Positions 25,034-32,139 of a stretch of 35,333 nucleotides of DNA are shown one piece after another. Under the pieces are notes generated by a model. That model was not told the origin of the DNA. It saw nothing but the letters and a program-made list of their open reading frames with translations, and ran no database searches. Numbering within the stretch: position 1 is the stretch's first letter; each line of letters opens with the position of its first letter. The position numbers and the translations under genes were made by a program. The DNA comes from an uncultured Eubacterium sp. (GTDB lineage: Bacteria; Bacillota; Clostridia; Lachnospirales; Lachnospiraceae), in the NCBI GenBank assembly GCA_947090545.1, contig CAMUPC010000015.1:1-35333 (forward strand). Direction: 5' to 3'.

Positions 25034-26077
25034 GTGGATGAAAAGCTGAGGAAAAGAGATAAGAAAATTGACTTGTATCGGGGGATAGCTGCCATCGGAG
25101 TCGTTTCTATACATACGGCATTTTGGTCAGGTGAGAGCTATGTTCCGCAGTGGTTTCAGTCTTTGACACTATTGATCGATGTTCCGTATTTTTTCTTTAT
25201 TGCCGGAAAAAGTGCACGTTTCCATGAAGGATCGGTCGTCCAGACAGGCAGAAGCTTATATAAAATGTGGATCAAATGGATATTTGCGGTTTCGGTACTG
25301 GCAGTCGGCTGCTTTATTTTTAAGGGGGGGGGTATTACAGATTTCAGAGATTTGCTGCGGAATTTTTGGTTTCATGTGTCCTTTGAAGGGCTGCCTGTAA
25401 TTGGCGGTTCGATCTGGTTTATGCCGTATTATATTGTGGTTTCATTGGTAAACCAGGTGATGCTTGCTATCTTGCCATACAGCAGTGAAATGTTTGGAGA
25501 CGGTAAGAAATGGTATTGCGGGCTTATGTTGTTTGCTTTTTGCTGGACAGCAGCCGGACATGGATTTTTGGGAATGGATGCCTATTATTTATTTTATAGT
25601 TTTTACTGGATGCTTGGTATAATCAGCCCATCGCTACAGATTAAGCATTTAAAAAAATTAATGCAGATTCTTTTTCTTGTTTTGACAGGTTATTTATTAG
25701 CGGGGTATTATACAGATATTCCATATATGAATTTGCAGCAGGCTAAATTTCCTCCGCAACTGCCATATCTTTTTGCTTCTTTGATAGGGATTGCTTTCAC
25801 CGTTTATTTTGAAAGACATATAAAGAAACCGAATCCCTATGTTGTACATATCGGACAGAATGCGTTTTTCTATTATATAGCGCAAGGAGTTGGCAGCAGT
25901 ATGCTGTATCGGATTCTTCCAATGATCACGACGGATCTGTGGTTTGTTAAATGGGGAATTTCTTTTATAGCTAACCTGCTGATTACGGTTGTAACCGCGG
26001 AGTTTTTCGCTGCGGCTTATGGATGGCTTGAAAAATTTTGCAAGAAGGTTGTTTGGGTTGTCGTCAATAGAAATTAG
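25034..26077 (+). CDS. Acyltransferase 3 family membrane protein (O-acetyltransferase-like) with in-frame G9 tract
   Basis: A 347-residue membrane protein of the Acyl_transf_3 type. KIDLYRGIAAIGVVSIHTAF near residue 10 is the family's N-terminal motif with its histidine, and about ten hydrophobic helices follow. Members add acetyl or other acyl groups to surface glycans. Codons 97-100 contain nine G (25324-25332); one G more or less leads to a stop about 20-25 codons on. The present length is open. GTG 25034 was chosen as start, with AGGGG upstream and 14 bases after the UbiA stop; an ATG at 25001 lies inside the preceding gene without a ribosome site. Confidence 0.8.
   Translation: MDEKLRKRDKKIDLYRGIAAIGVVSIHTAFWSGESYVPQWFQSLTLLIDVPYFFFIAGKSARFHEGSVVQTGRSLYKMWIKWIFAVSVLAVGCFIFKGGGITDFRDLLRNFWFHVSFEGLPVIGGSIWFMPYYIVVSLVNQVMLAILPYSSEMFGDGKKWYCGLMLFAFCWTAAGHGFLGMDAYYLFYSFYWMLGIISPSLQIKHLKKLMQILFLVLTGYLLAGYYTDIPYMNLQQAKFPPQLPYLFASLIGIAFTVYFERHIKKPNPYVVHIGQNAFFYYIAQGVGSSMLYRILPMITTDLWFVKWGISFIANLLITVVTAEFFAAAYGWLEKFCKKVVWVVVNRN
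25324..25332 (+). repeat. G9 homopolymer in the acyltransferase gene
   Basis: Nine G on the coding strand spanning codons 97-100 (K-G-G-G). G10 leads to a TGA and G8 to a TAA within about 25 codons, so a single-base slip would remove most of the enzyme. Confidence 0.9.
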
Positions 26078-26094
26078 TTCGAGGGAAGGTTAGC

Positions 26095-27117
26095 ATGATT
26101 TGCAGGAAAAAAATATTCCATTGGCAGGTATTATGCCTGTTGGGTTATTTGTTGTTTTTAATTGCTTCTGCATGGAAAGGAAACAGAACGGTTATATACA
26201 GCACGGATATTTCAATGCATGGAGATCTGGATGACTTTTTTGATTTATCTGTGATTTCTTCTATTCAGGACATAGATTTGAAAGTCATTATAGATGGATT
26301 TGATTTACAAGAACAAAAAAGCGGGCTTACATCAGTTCGGCGATTTGATAAGATTCTTGAACGGACAAATGAGTATATGCTGGGATCTTTGCAGAAATTT
26401 TCTGGACAGGCAAATGGTTTTTGTCACAGCACGATCCTACAATGGCTTGAAAGCTCCGGGGGGGGGTGCGACATTATTACGGTCGGGAGTTTAAGAGATA
26501 TTGCAAAAGCATATTGTTCCGACCGGGAGCTGTTTTTGAAAAAAGTGAATAAAATATATGTATTCGCCGGAGATGCACAGGGGACGTATGTAGAAAATAA
26601 TGTCGCTTTGGATGAAGAGGCATTTTTGACAATTATGAATTCAGGATTGGATATATACTGGATTCCGTGCTTTGAAAACGGGTTGTGGACAACAGGCATG
26701 AATACTTCCTATTTTACAGTGCGGCACAGTGAGATTTTTCAAAAAGAGGATGGAGCGCTTCTCAGATGGTTTGTATATTATTTTCTGAGAGGGCCGGGAG
26801 ATTATCATAAATATGAGATGTCAAAAGATGACAGGGAAATGTTTATGGCAGATATAAGAAATATTTGGTGCGCGCCGATTTTTACGATTTTAGACGGCAG
26901 TATCGGGCAGTATCTAAAAAAGCTGAGTGCGCAAAAAGGAGAGCAGGTTCCTATGCCGTTTGAATTTATAGAAAAGCAGGTAGAATTTGGTTCAGGCGGC
27001 AGGGTTACGTATCAAAAAGGAAATTTGATCCATTGTTTTCATATTACGCAAAGGGATGCTTATGAAGAATTATGTAAATTTATTTTAAAAGAGATCGAAG
27101 GCAGTTTAATTTCATAA
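26095..27117 (+). CDS. Membrane-anchored nucleoside-hydrolase-superfamily protein with in-frame G9 tract
   Basis: A 340-residue protein. Residues about 9-25 are a hydrophobic anchor, so the rest is probably outside the membrane. IYSTDISMHGDLDDFFDLSV near 34-52 resembles the calcium-binding aspartate cluster of inosine-uridine nucleoside hydrolases (IunH), and VGSLRDIAK near 130 matches the NVALAL-like second site loosely. Canonical residues are spaced differently (TDIxxxGDLDD rather than DxDPGxDD), so catalysis is unproven. Family members cleave N-ribosides; next to a phosphoribosyltransferase-like UbiA gene it may act on ribofuranosyl residues or be a sugar-binding relative. Codons 122-124 are nine G (26458-26466); G8 or G10 both run to stops. 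Last gene of the long operon. Confidence 0.6.
   Translation: MICRKKIFHWQVLCLLGYLLFLIASAWKGNRTVIYSTDISMHGDLDDFFDLSVISSIQDIDLKVIIDGFDLQEQKSGLTSVRRFDKILERTNEYMLGSLQKFSGQANGFCHSTILQWLESSGGGCDIITVGSLRDIAKAYCSDRELFLKKVNKIYVFAGDAQGTYVENNVALDEEAFLTIMNSGLDIYWIPCFENGLWTTGMNTSYFTVRHSEIFQKEDGALLRWFVYYFLRGPGDYHKYEMSKDDREMFMADIRNIWCAPIFTILDGSIGQYLKKLSAQKGEQVPMPFEFIEKQVEFGSGGRVTYQKGNLIHCFHITQRDAYEELCKFILKEIEGSLIS
26458..26466 (+). repeat. G9 homopolymer in the nucleoside-hydrolase-like gene
   Basis: Nine G on the coding strand forming codons 122-124. With G8 the shifted frame stops after about nine further codons, with G10 after about 27. The current length is open. Confidence 0.9.
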
Positions 27118-27138
27118 AAAATTAATCTTCCTGACAGG

Positions 27139-27167
27139 TTGTAAAATCTGCCATAAAGTGTTAAAAT
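27139..27167 (+). promoter_or_regulatory. Probable sigma-A promoter for the secreted protein
   Basis: TTGTAA (27139-27144) and TAAAAT (27162-27167) are separated by 17 bases, 33 bases before the ATG at 27200. It lies in the gap after the operon's last gene and suggests the secreted protein has its own transcript. Confidence 0.5.
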
Positions 27168-27199
27168 GGAACAAATTATGGAAAAAGAGGAGGAACGAC

Positions 27200-29722
27200 A
27201 TGTCAAAGAAGATTCAAAAAATACTGACATTATTTCTAGCAGTTGCAATCATGCTCACAGGTATGCCGATCAAAGCGAAAGCAGCGGCAGACCCGGCATT
27301 TCAGACAACTTATTCGGCCTTTTATGAAAACCGTGCCAACCAGGGCATTTACGATATTCAGGTCAACAATGTACAGAAAGGCTACATATTAAAATGGCAT
27401 ATTACAGGAAAGGGCAAGAAATATGCGTCCTTTGATACGAAAAAGATCATTGCCAAAGGCACAACCGTTACAAACAAGCTGACCATCGACAGCAACGGGG
27501 AAATGGCGTTTGCGGCAGGCGAGCGTATCCGTATCACTGTAAATGTATATACGTCCAAATGGAAGCTGGTAGACAAGCTTACCTTTGCCGGAAAGCTGCA
27601 AAGCAAGGCAAAGTCCGTGAATATTGACACAACAGCCGTCGGTGATTTAAAGAAGCTCAAATCCGGCGAGACGTATAAGTTCCGTGCGGTTATGACGCCG
27701 GCAAATGCGACAAGCAAGGTTTACTGGCAGGTAAAGGACGCCCAGGGCAAAGACTATTCTTCGCAGATTACCGAGGATGGGGCTTTTACGCCGCTTCAGT
27801 CAGGAGAGTATACAATTAGCGCTACGCCTAGAAACTCAGCGAAGGGCGCCGCACTTTGCACAAAACAGGTGCAGGCGACCGTTGGCACATTTATTGAAAA
27901 AATTGAACAGACGGCGTCCAATGCATTTCGGATTACGTTTGCGGCGGCTCCGGCGGCAAAATTTAAGGAAACAGATTTTACTGTAAAATCAGGGGAATCT
28001 GCAAACGTAGTGAAAAAGATCAAATATTCGGAGGATGGAAAGAGCGTCGATGTTACTACGGCGACCAGCTTTTCCGACGGAAAGGTTTACAACGTTTCCT
28101 GCGCAGGCTATACAAAAGAATTTACGGCGAGTGTAGGAAAGCCTACCAAGCTTACGATTACAACGACGACAGCACAGGCGGGCAAGTATACGGTTATAGA
28201 GTATGCGCTGCATGACGCAAAAGGAATCGATGTAACGGAAACCGTGAAAAACGGTTCGTTCCGCTATACAGGAACGGTAACGAACGGGCTGTTAGACCAG
28301 CAGACGAACAAGCTGTTTATGACGACGATCGGCAGCATTGCCAATATCACATTAGAGTATACCGGGATTGACGGTACACGCTTAACGGATACCAAAACGA
28401 TTGTCTGCGTAGAGCAGAAGGCAGAAGAAGCGGCGGATTCCAGATTTACACTGACAAACAGTGTCCAGGCGCCGACGTTCCGTGACCCGGATGTACGTGA
28501 GATTGCCATTGGGGACACGATGTACGCACACTTTAGCGCGCTGAACGAGAATGGGAATGCAATCGCATATGACAGCGTGACCTACGCTTCCTCAGATCCT
28601 GACAGCCTGATTGTCAGCTCACAGGGCAAGCTGACCCCGATTAAGGCAGGCGCGGTAACCGTTGTAGTAACAGCGATGCAGAGCAGTATCCCAGTGACCT
28701 ATTCCTACAGCGTTACGGTAAAAGAAGGCCGTTACCTTGCGTCCATTCAAATGAAAGAAACGGCTATCCAGATGTCAAATGTAAATGTGCAGGGATACCA
28801 GAAGGAAATCCCGGTTACCGCGATGGACCAGTATGGAGAAAGGCTGGTATTAACCAATGCGACGGGCGTTATTACAGAAGCATACGGGCGCCAGATCGCC
28901 AGCTTTGACCCGATCAATAACTGCATTATTGTGAAAACGCCGAACGCGTCTGTTGGCATTTATAACTGTGTGCTGGCACTCACCTATCGCGGGGTAACCT
29001 TAAATCAGAATTTTACTGTGATCGTATCAGCGCCAGTCAGCGGTGCTTACACGTATCAAGTAGAAATGAGCAATAATACGGTGGATTTGGCAGTGAATGA
29101 AAATACGGTCGGAAATAAGGAGGTCGTTGTACGCCTTGCAAGATACCGCGGCGGCGTATTTGAAAATTATATCAACTTTAATTCGGCAAAAATCCAAAAA
29201 GGAAACGTATCTTATGCGCCGAATCTGATGACGGCGGCAACCGGAAGCGCGATTACAGGAAATCGGAGCGAGCTGCGCCTGACGCCGCTTACGATTTCAG
29301 ACGTGCCGGATAACAGCGGAGTTTCCATGTGCTCAAAGGCAGAACAGGGTGTTTATGTCATTACGCTTAGCGGATATGCTGCACAGTCAGGATCTTATGG
29401 GCAAAACGCGGTATCCGCGAACCTGGAGCTGACAAATACACAGAAAACGCCGGAGTTTGGCATTAAAAACTTGACAACAAGCATGTCTGTGCAGACAGCG
29501 CTGCAAATGGCGATGGATTGTATACAGATGACGAACGGGGATATGATTACGGACTGTACCGTAACCGGATATTCTCAGCCGGGATCTTCGATTATTGTAA
29601 AGAGCGGCGAGCAGGTGAATATCAGTACGATTACAGTCAGGACCGTTGTTACGATTAAAGACCAGAGAAAAGTGTATGTCGATCATGTAATGCCGGTTGG
29701 CAGGACGTTTACGAACCGATAA
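27200..29722 (+). CDS. Secreted protein with Ig-like (Big_2-type) domains
   Basis: An 840-residue protein with a signal peptide: a basic start (MSKKIQK), a hydrophobic core at about 8-22, and a likely cut after AKA near 30. At least two bacterial Ig-like segments are visible: around 130-225 (YWQVKD, SGEYTISATP) and around 425-515 (VTYASSDPDSL, GKLTPIKAGAVTVVV). The rest is beta-rich with much T, S and N. There is no LPxTG sorting signal, SLH domain or transmembrane tail, so attachment is unclear. ATG 27200 follows AGGAGGA; the extra upstream frame to 27158 crosses the promoter. Its place just after a glycan locus makes it a candidate acceptor glycoprotein or wall-associated partner, by inference only. 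Confidence 0.75.
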   Translation: MSKKIQKILTLFLAVAIMLTGMPIKAKAAADPAFQTTYSAFYENRANQGIYDIQVNNVQKGYILKWHITGKGKKYASFDTKKIIAKGTTVTNKLTIDSNGEMAFAAGERIRITVNVYTSKWKLVDKLTFAGKLQSKAKSVNIDTTAVGDLKKLKSGETYKFRAVMTPANATSKVYWQVKDAQGKDYSSQITEDGAFTPLQSGEYTISATPRNSAKGAALCTKQVQATVGTFIEKIEQTASNAFRITFAAAPAAKFKETDFTVKSGESANVVKKIKYSEDGKSVDVTTATSFSDGKVYNVSCAGYTKEFTASVGKPTKLTITTTTAQAGKYTVIEYALHDAKGIDVTETVKNGSFRYTGTVTNGLLDQQTNKLFMTTIGSIANITLEYTGIDGTRLTDTKTIVCVEQKAEEAADSRFTLTNSVQAPTFRDPDVREIAIGDTMYAHFSALNENGNAIAYDSVTYASSDPDSLIVSSQGKLTPIKAGAVTVVVTAMQSSIPVTYSYSVTVKEGRYLASIQMKETAIQMSNVNVQGYQKEIPVTAMDQYGERLVLTNATGVITEAYGRQIASFDPINNCIIVKTPNASVGIYNCVLALTYRGVTLNQNFTVIVSAPVSGAYTYQVEMSNNTVDLAVNENTVGNKEVVVRLARYRGGVFENYINFNSAKIQKGNVSYAPNLMTAATGSAITGNRSELRLTPLTISDVPDNSGVSMCSKAEQGVYVITLSGYAAQSGSYGQNAVSANLELTNTQKTPEFGIKNLTTSMSVQTALQMAMDCIQMTNGDMITDCTVTGYSQPGSSIIVKSGEQVNISTITVRTVVTIKDQRKVYVDHVMPVGRTFTNR

Positions 29723-29734
29723 GGACATGCATGG

Positions 29735-29810
29735 GGCTGCCGAACGGCAGCCAGGCAAAAGAAAAATGATAAGCAGAAGGGGTGTTGGAAATTTTCTGAC
29801 AGCCCCTTTT
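29735..29810 (+). terminator. Two hairpins downstream of the secreted-protein gene
   Basis: A GC-rich hairpin (GGCTGCC, loop GAAC, GGCAGCC; 29735-29752) is followed by A-rich sequence. A second at 29777-29808 pairs AAGGGG and TGT with ACA and CCCCTT around a 13-base loop and ends in a TTTT run. The second has the form of an intrinsic terminator for the gene ending at 29722. Confidence 0.5.
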
Positions 29811-30192
29811 GTGTTAGAAAAAAACAAAGTACAGTGTTGCGGAAATAACAGTAAATACAGTGCCTGCATGTTGTGCCAGCGCAAGGCGGAGGAAGGAAGC
29901 GATGTGGTGGTTCCATTGCTGACTGACGACAACGGGCGATGGCGCAAATGGCAGGTGCTGTATGACTGTTATTTCCGCAATGATGTATTAGAATAGCAGC
30001 AGTTATTTATAGCTCCTTAGCTTGCAGGACGAATTGGAATGGTGCGGCGTATGAATATGAAAATATTTTATAAATAGTAGTTGAATTATTGACGCAGTTG
30101 CAGTATAATGATTGAGACGGAAATGGGTTTTAGTTAGGGAATACATAATGGAAATAAAAGGAAGTTAAAAAACAGTTAAGGAGGTATGTGAA
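29811..30192 (+). other. Intergenic region before the repeat protein
   Basis: No convincing gene. A frame of 62 residues from GTG 29811 to 29996 includes a few cysteines and the segment LLTDDNGRWRKWQVLYDCYF but has no ribosome binding site and I recognise no family; it may be a small gene or a remnant. The 3' part is AT-rich and carries the promoter at 30081-30109. Confidence 0.4.
30081..30109 (+). promoter_or_regulatory. Sigma-A-type promoter for the repeat protein
   Basis: TTGAAT (30081-30086) and a consensus TATAAT (30104-30109) are spaced by exactly 17 bases, 84 bases before the start codon at 30193. Confidence 0.65.
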
Positions 30193-30933
30193 ATGTTGGA
30201 TCAGAAAGACTTGGAAGCGTTTAGAGGAATTATGAAAGAAGAGATCGTAGAATCCGAAACAAGGATGAAGGGAACGATCAAAGAAGAAATGGCGGAATCG
30301 GAAACAAGGATGAAAGAAGAGATCGCGAAATCGGAAACGAGAATGAAAGAAGAGATCGCAAAATCGGAAACAAGGATGAAGGGAACGATCAAAGAAGAAA
30401 TGGCGGAATCCGAAACAAGGATGAAAGAAGAGATCGCGAAATCGGAAACAAGGATGAAGGGGACGATCAAAGAGGAAATCGCGGAATCGGAAACGAGAAT
30501 GAAAGAAGAGATCGCGAAATCGGAAACAAGAATGAAGGGAACGATCAAAGAGGAAATTGCGGAATCGGAAACGAGGATGAAGGGAACGATCAAAGAAGAA
30601 ATCGCGGAATCGGAAACGAGAATGAAAGAAGAGATCACGAAATCGGAAACAAGAATGAAAGAAACGATGCAAGAGACAATCGCGAAATCAGAAGCATCCA
30701 TGAAGGTAGTAATGAGAAAAGAGATTACAAGATCAGAAAATCTTATCTTGGACGAGATGGAGCGGACGAGAAATATTTTAGAAAATAAAATTACAAAAAT
30801 GCAGGAAAATATGGATGAATTAAAGCAGTATTATCATCTGGTGAAGCTGGAAAATGAAAATGCGAAAATGTTGTTTCAAATGATTGAGGATTTATCTAAG
30901 CGGGTTGTTAAATTAGAACAAAAGACAGCATAG
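30193..30933 (+). CDS. Coiled-coil repeat protein of 11- and 15-residue units
   Basis: A 246-residue, highly charged protein with no signal peptide or membrane helix. After a 14-residue head (MLDQKDLEAFRGIM), residues 15-155 are six 11-residue units (KEEIAKSETRM) and five 15-residue units (KGTIKEEIAESETRM) in mixed order, then two degenerate 15-residue units, then a non-repetitive helical tail ending in VVKLEQKTA. Eleven- and fifteen-residue periods (3.67 and 3.75 residues per turn) favour straight or right-handed coiled coils. Start ATG 30193 follows AAGGAGG by eight bases. It is monocistronic, with its own promoter, between the secreted protein and the por operon. I recognise no function. 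The near-identical repeats also create long open frames on the opposite strand that I regard as artefacts. Confidence 0.75.
   Translation: MLDQKDLEAFRGIMKEEIVESETRMKGTIKEEMAESETRMKEEIAKSETRMKEEIAKSETRMKGTIKEEMAESETRMKEEIAKSETRMKGTIKEEIAESETRMKEEIAKSETRMKGTIKEEIAESETRMKGTIKEEIAESETRMKEEITKSETRMKETMQETIAKSEASMKVVMRKEITRSENLILDEMERTRNILENKITKMQENMDELKQYYHLVKLENENAKMLFQMIEDLSKRVVKLEQKTA
30235..30657 (+). repeat. Tandem 33-bp and 45-bp repeats
   Basis: Eleven in-frame units in the order 33, 45, 33, 33, 45, 33, 45, 33, 45, 45, 33 bp. Units of each class are nearly identical at DNA level, differing mainly at third positions, so they are young or kept similar by recombination. The 45-bp unit equals the 33-bp unit plus a 12-bp insertion (G-T-I-K codons). 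Copy number is expected to vary between strains. Confidence 0.9.
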
Positions 30934-30972
30934 AGAAACGGAAATATAGGTGCCCTGTTATTGTAACTGTAA

Positions 30973-31027
30973 ACAGATGAATAAAATTCATCTGTAAAGT
31001 GAAAAATTCTCACACTTTCACTTTACA
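30973..31027. promoter_or_regulatory. Two overlapping inverted repeats upstream of the por operon
   Basis: The first has 10-bp perfect arms (ACAGATGAAT, 30973-30982; complement 30986-30995) with a 3-base centre. The second has 12-bp perfect arms (TGTAAAGTGAAA, 30993-31004; complement 31016-31027) with an 11-base centre. They share three bases (30993-30995). The right arm of the second ends in TTTACA, which is also the -35 element of the por promoter. Either may instead act as a terminator for the upstream gene, but the low GC and lack of a T run argue for operators. Confidence 0.6.
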
Positions 31028-31050
31028 AACGAAAAAGATATTATTATAAT
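31022..31050 (+). promoter_or_regulatory. Sigma-A-type promoter of the por operon
   Basis: TTTACA (31022-31027) and a consensus TATAAT (31045-31050) with a 17-base spacer, about 125 bases before porG. The -35 lies inside an inverted repeat, so a bound regulator would be expected to block or alter polymerase access. Confidence 0.7.
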
Positions 31051-31174
31051 AGAATTCGTTGATAAGAAATAGAAATGCAAAGTTTAAAAGGGTTAACATT
31101 TTAAAGTTGTTATTCCAATCGTTATTAAACAGTTCTTGCAGAAGAAACAGTTACATAAAAAGGAGATTAGGAAA

Positions 31175-31780
31175 ATGAACAGTGGACTTGAGATCAGATG
31201 GCATGGCAGGGGCGGCCAGGGTGCAAAGACGGCGGCGCTGCTGCTGGCGGATGCGGCGTTTAAGACAGGGCAGTATGTACAGGGATTTCCTGAGTATGGC
31301 CCGGAGCGTATGGGTGCGCCGATAACGGCTTACAACAGGATCGGCAGGGAGCCGATTCGCGTGCATTCTAATATTTATACGCCAAATCTGGTGATGGTTG
31401 TGGATGAGACATTGCTGCATTCTGTGGATGTGGCCGCAGGGCTTAAGAAGGATGGTGCGGTGATTATTAACACGCCGAAAACGAGAAAAGAGATTCTGCC
31501 GCTTTTAAATGGTTACAGGGGCAGCGTCTATACAGTGGATGCCAGAAGGATTTCGGAGGAGACATTGGGAAAGAATTTTCCAAATTCGCCAATGCTGGCA
31601 GCAGCCGTTGCGGTCAGCGGAGTGATGGAGCGGGAAGCGTTTTTAAAAGAGATGCAGGGCTTGTATGAGCATAAATTTGCAAAAAAGCCGGAGGTTGTGG
31701 AAGGAAATATGCTTGCGCTTACAAAGACGTTTGAGATTATGGAAGAAATGTTAAAACAGGAAGAAAGAAAAAGCGCATAG
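31175..31780 (+). CDS. porG: 2-oxoacid:ferredoxin oxidoreductase, gamma subunit
   Basis: A 201-residue protein of the POR gamma family: WHGRGGQGAKTAALLLADAA near residue 8, followed by GFPEYGPERMGAPITAYNRI, the typical start of the coenzyme-A-side subunit. It works with the delta, alpha and beta subunits encoded just downstream to interconvert a 2-oxoacid and CoA with acyl-CoA, CO2 and reduced ferredoxin in the cytoplasm. ATG 31175 follows AAAGGAGA; a TTG at 31136 has no such site. First gene of the operon, in the order gamma-delta-alpha-beta. Pyruvate is the likeliest substrate, but 2-ketoisovalerate-type enzymes have the same layout. Confidence 0.88.
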   Translation: MNSGLEIRWHGRGGQGAKTAALLLADAAFKTGQYVQGFPEYGPERMGAPITAYNRIGREPIRVHSNIYTPNLVMVVDETLLHSVDVAAGLKKDGAVIINTPKTRKEILPLLNGYRGSVYTVDARRISEETLGKNFPNSPMLAAAVAVSGVMEREAFLKEMQGLYEHKFAKKPEVVEGNMLALTKTFEIMEEMLKQEERKSA

Positions 31781-31834
31781 CAGCGTGAATGAGCGCAAAA
31801 AGAAAAAAGGAAAAGAAATCGGAGATTCTGATTG

Positions 31835-32137
31835 ATGAGGACAAACGTACATAAAATAAATGAGCAGACGAGGCATCAGGATTTGACAGAGGGACTGATG
31901 ATGTTTGCTCCGGGAACGAGTAAATATTTTCATACGGGTGAGTGGAGGACGAGCACGCCGGTATTTCATGCGGATTTGTGCAGGCAGTGTATGCTGTGCG
32001 TGCCGGTTTGCCCGGATTCGAGTATTCCTGTGCAGGATGGCGTGCGGGGAGATTTTGATTATGATCATTGCAAGGGATGCGGGATTTGCGCTAAAGCCTG
32101 TCCGTTTCATGCAATTACGATGAAGGAGGGGAGATAA
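31835..32137 (+). CDS. porD: 2-oxoacid:ferredoxin oxidoreductase, delta (ferredoxin) subunit
   Basis: A 100-residue ferredoxin-like protein with two 4Fe-4S motifs, CRQCMLCVPVCP near residue 50 and CKGCGICAKACP near 80. It passes electrons from the thiamine-diphosphate site of the beta subunit to external ferredoxin. It begins 54 bases after porG and ends two bases before porA. ATG 31835 has GGAG ten bases upstream; a TTG one codon earlier is possible. Confidence 0.9.
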   Translation: MRTNVHKINEQTRHQDLTEGLMMFAPGTSKYFHTGEWRTSTPVFHADLCRQCMLCVPVCPDSSIPVQDGVRGDFDYDHCKGCGICAKACPFHAITMKEGR

Positions 32138-32139
32138 CA

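Noticed and set aside
29811-29996. Small cysteine-containing frame of 62 residues
   Set aside because: No ribosome site and no recognised family; it overlaps the likely terminator at its start. Kept only as a remark in the intergenic entry.
30235-30657. Possible CRISPR array
   Set aside because: The repeats are adjacent, in frame and without unique spacers; they encode a coiled coil and no cas genes are present.
30130-30701. Two long open frames (180 and 166 residues) on the minus strand across the repeats
   Set aside because: They mirror the 33/45-bp repeats of the plus-strand gene, which has the ribosome site and promoter; repetitive DNA without stops in one frame tends to lack them in others.
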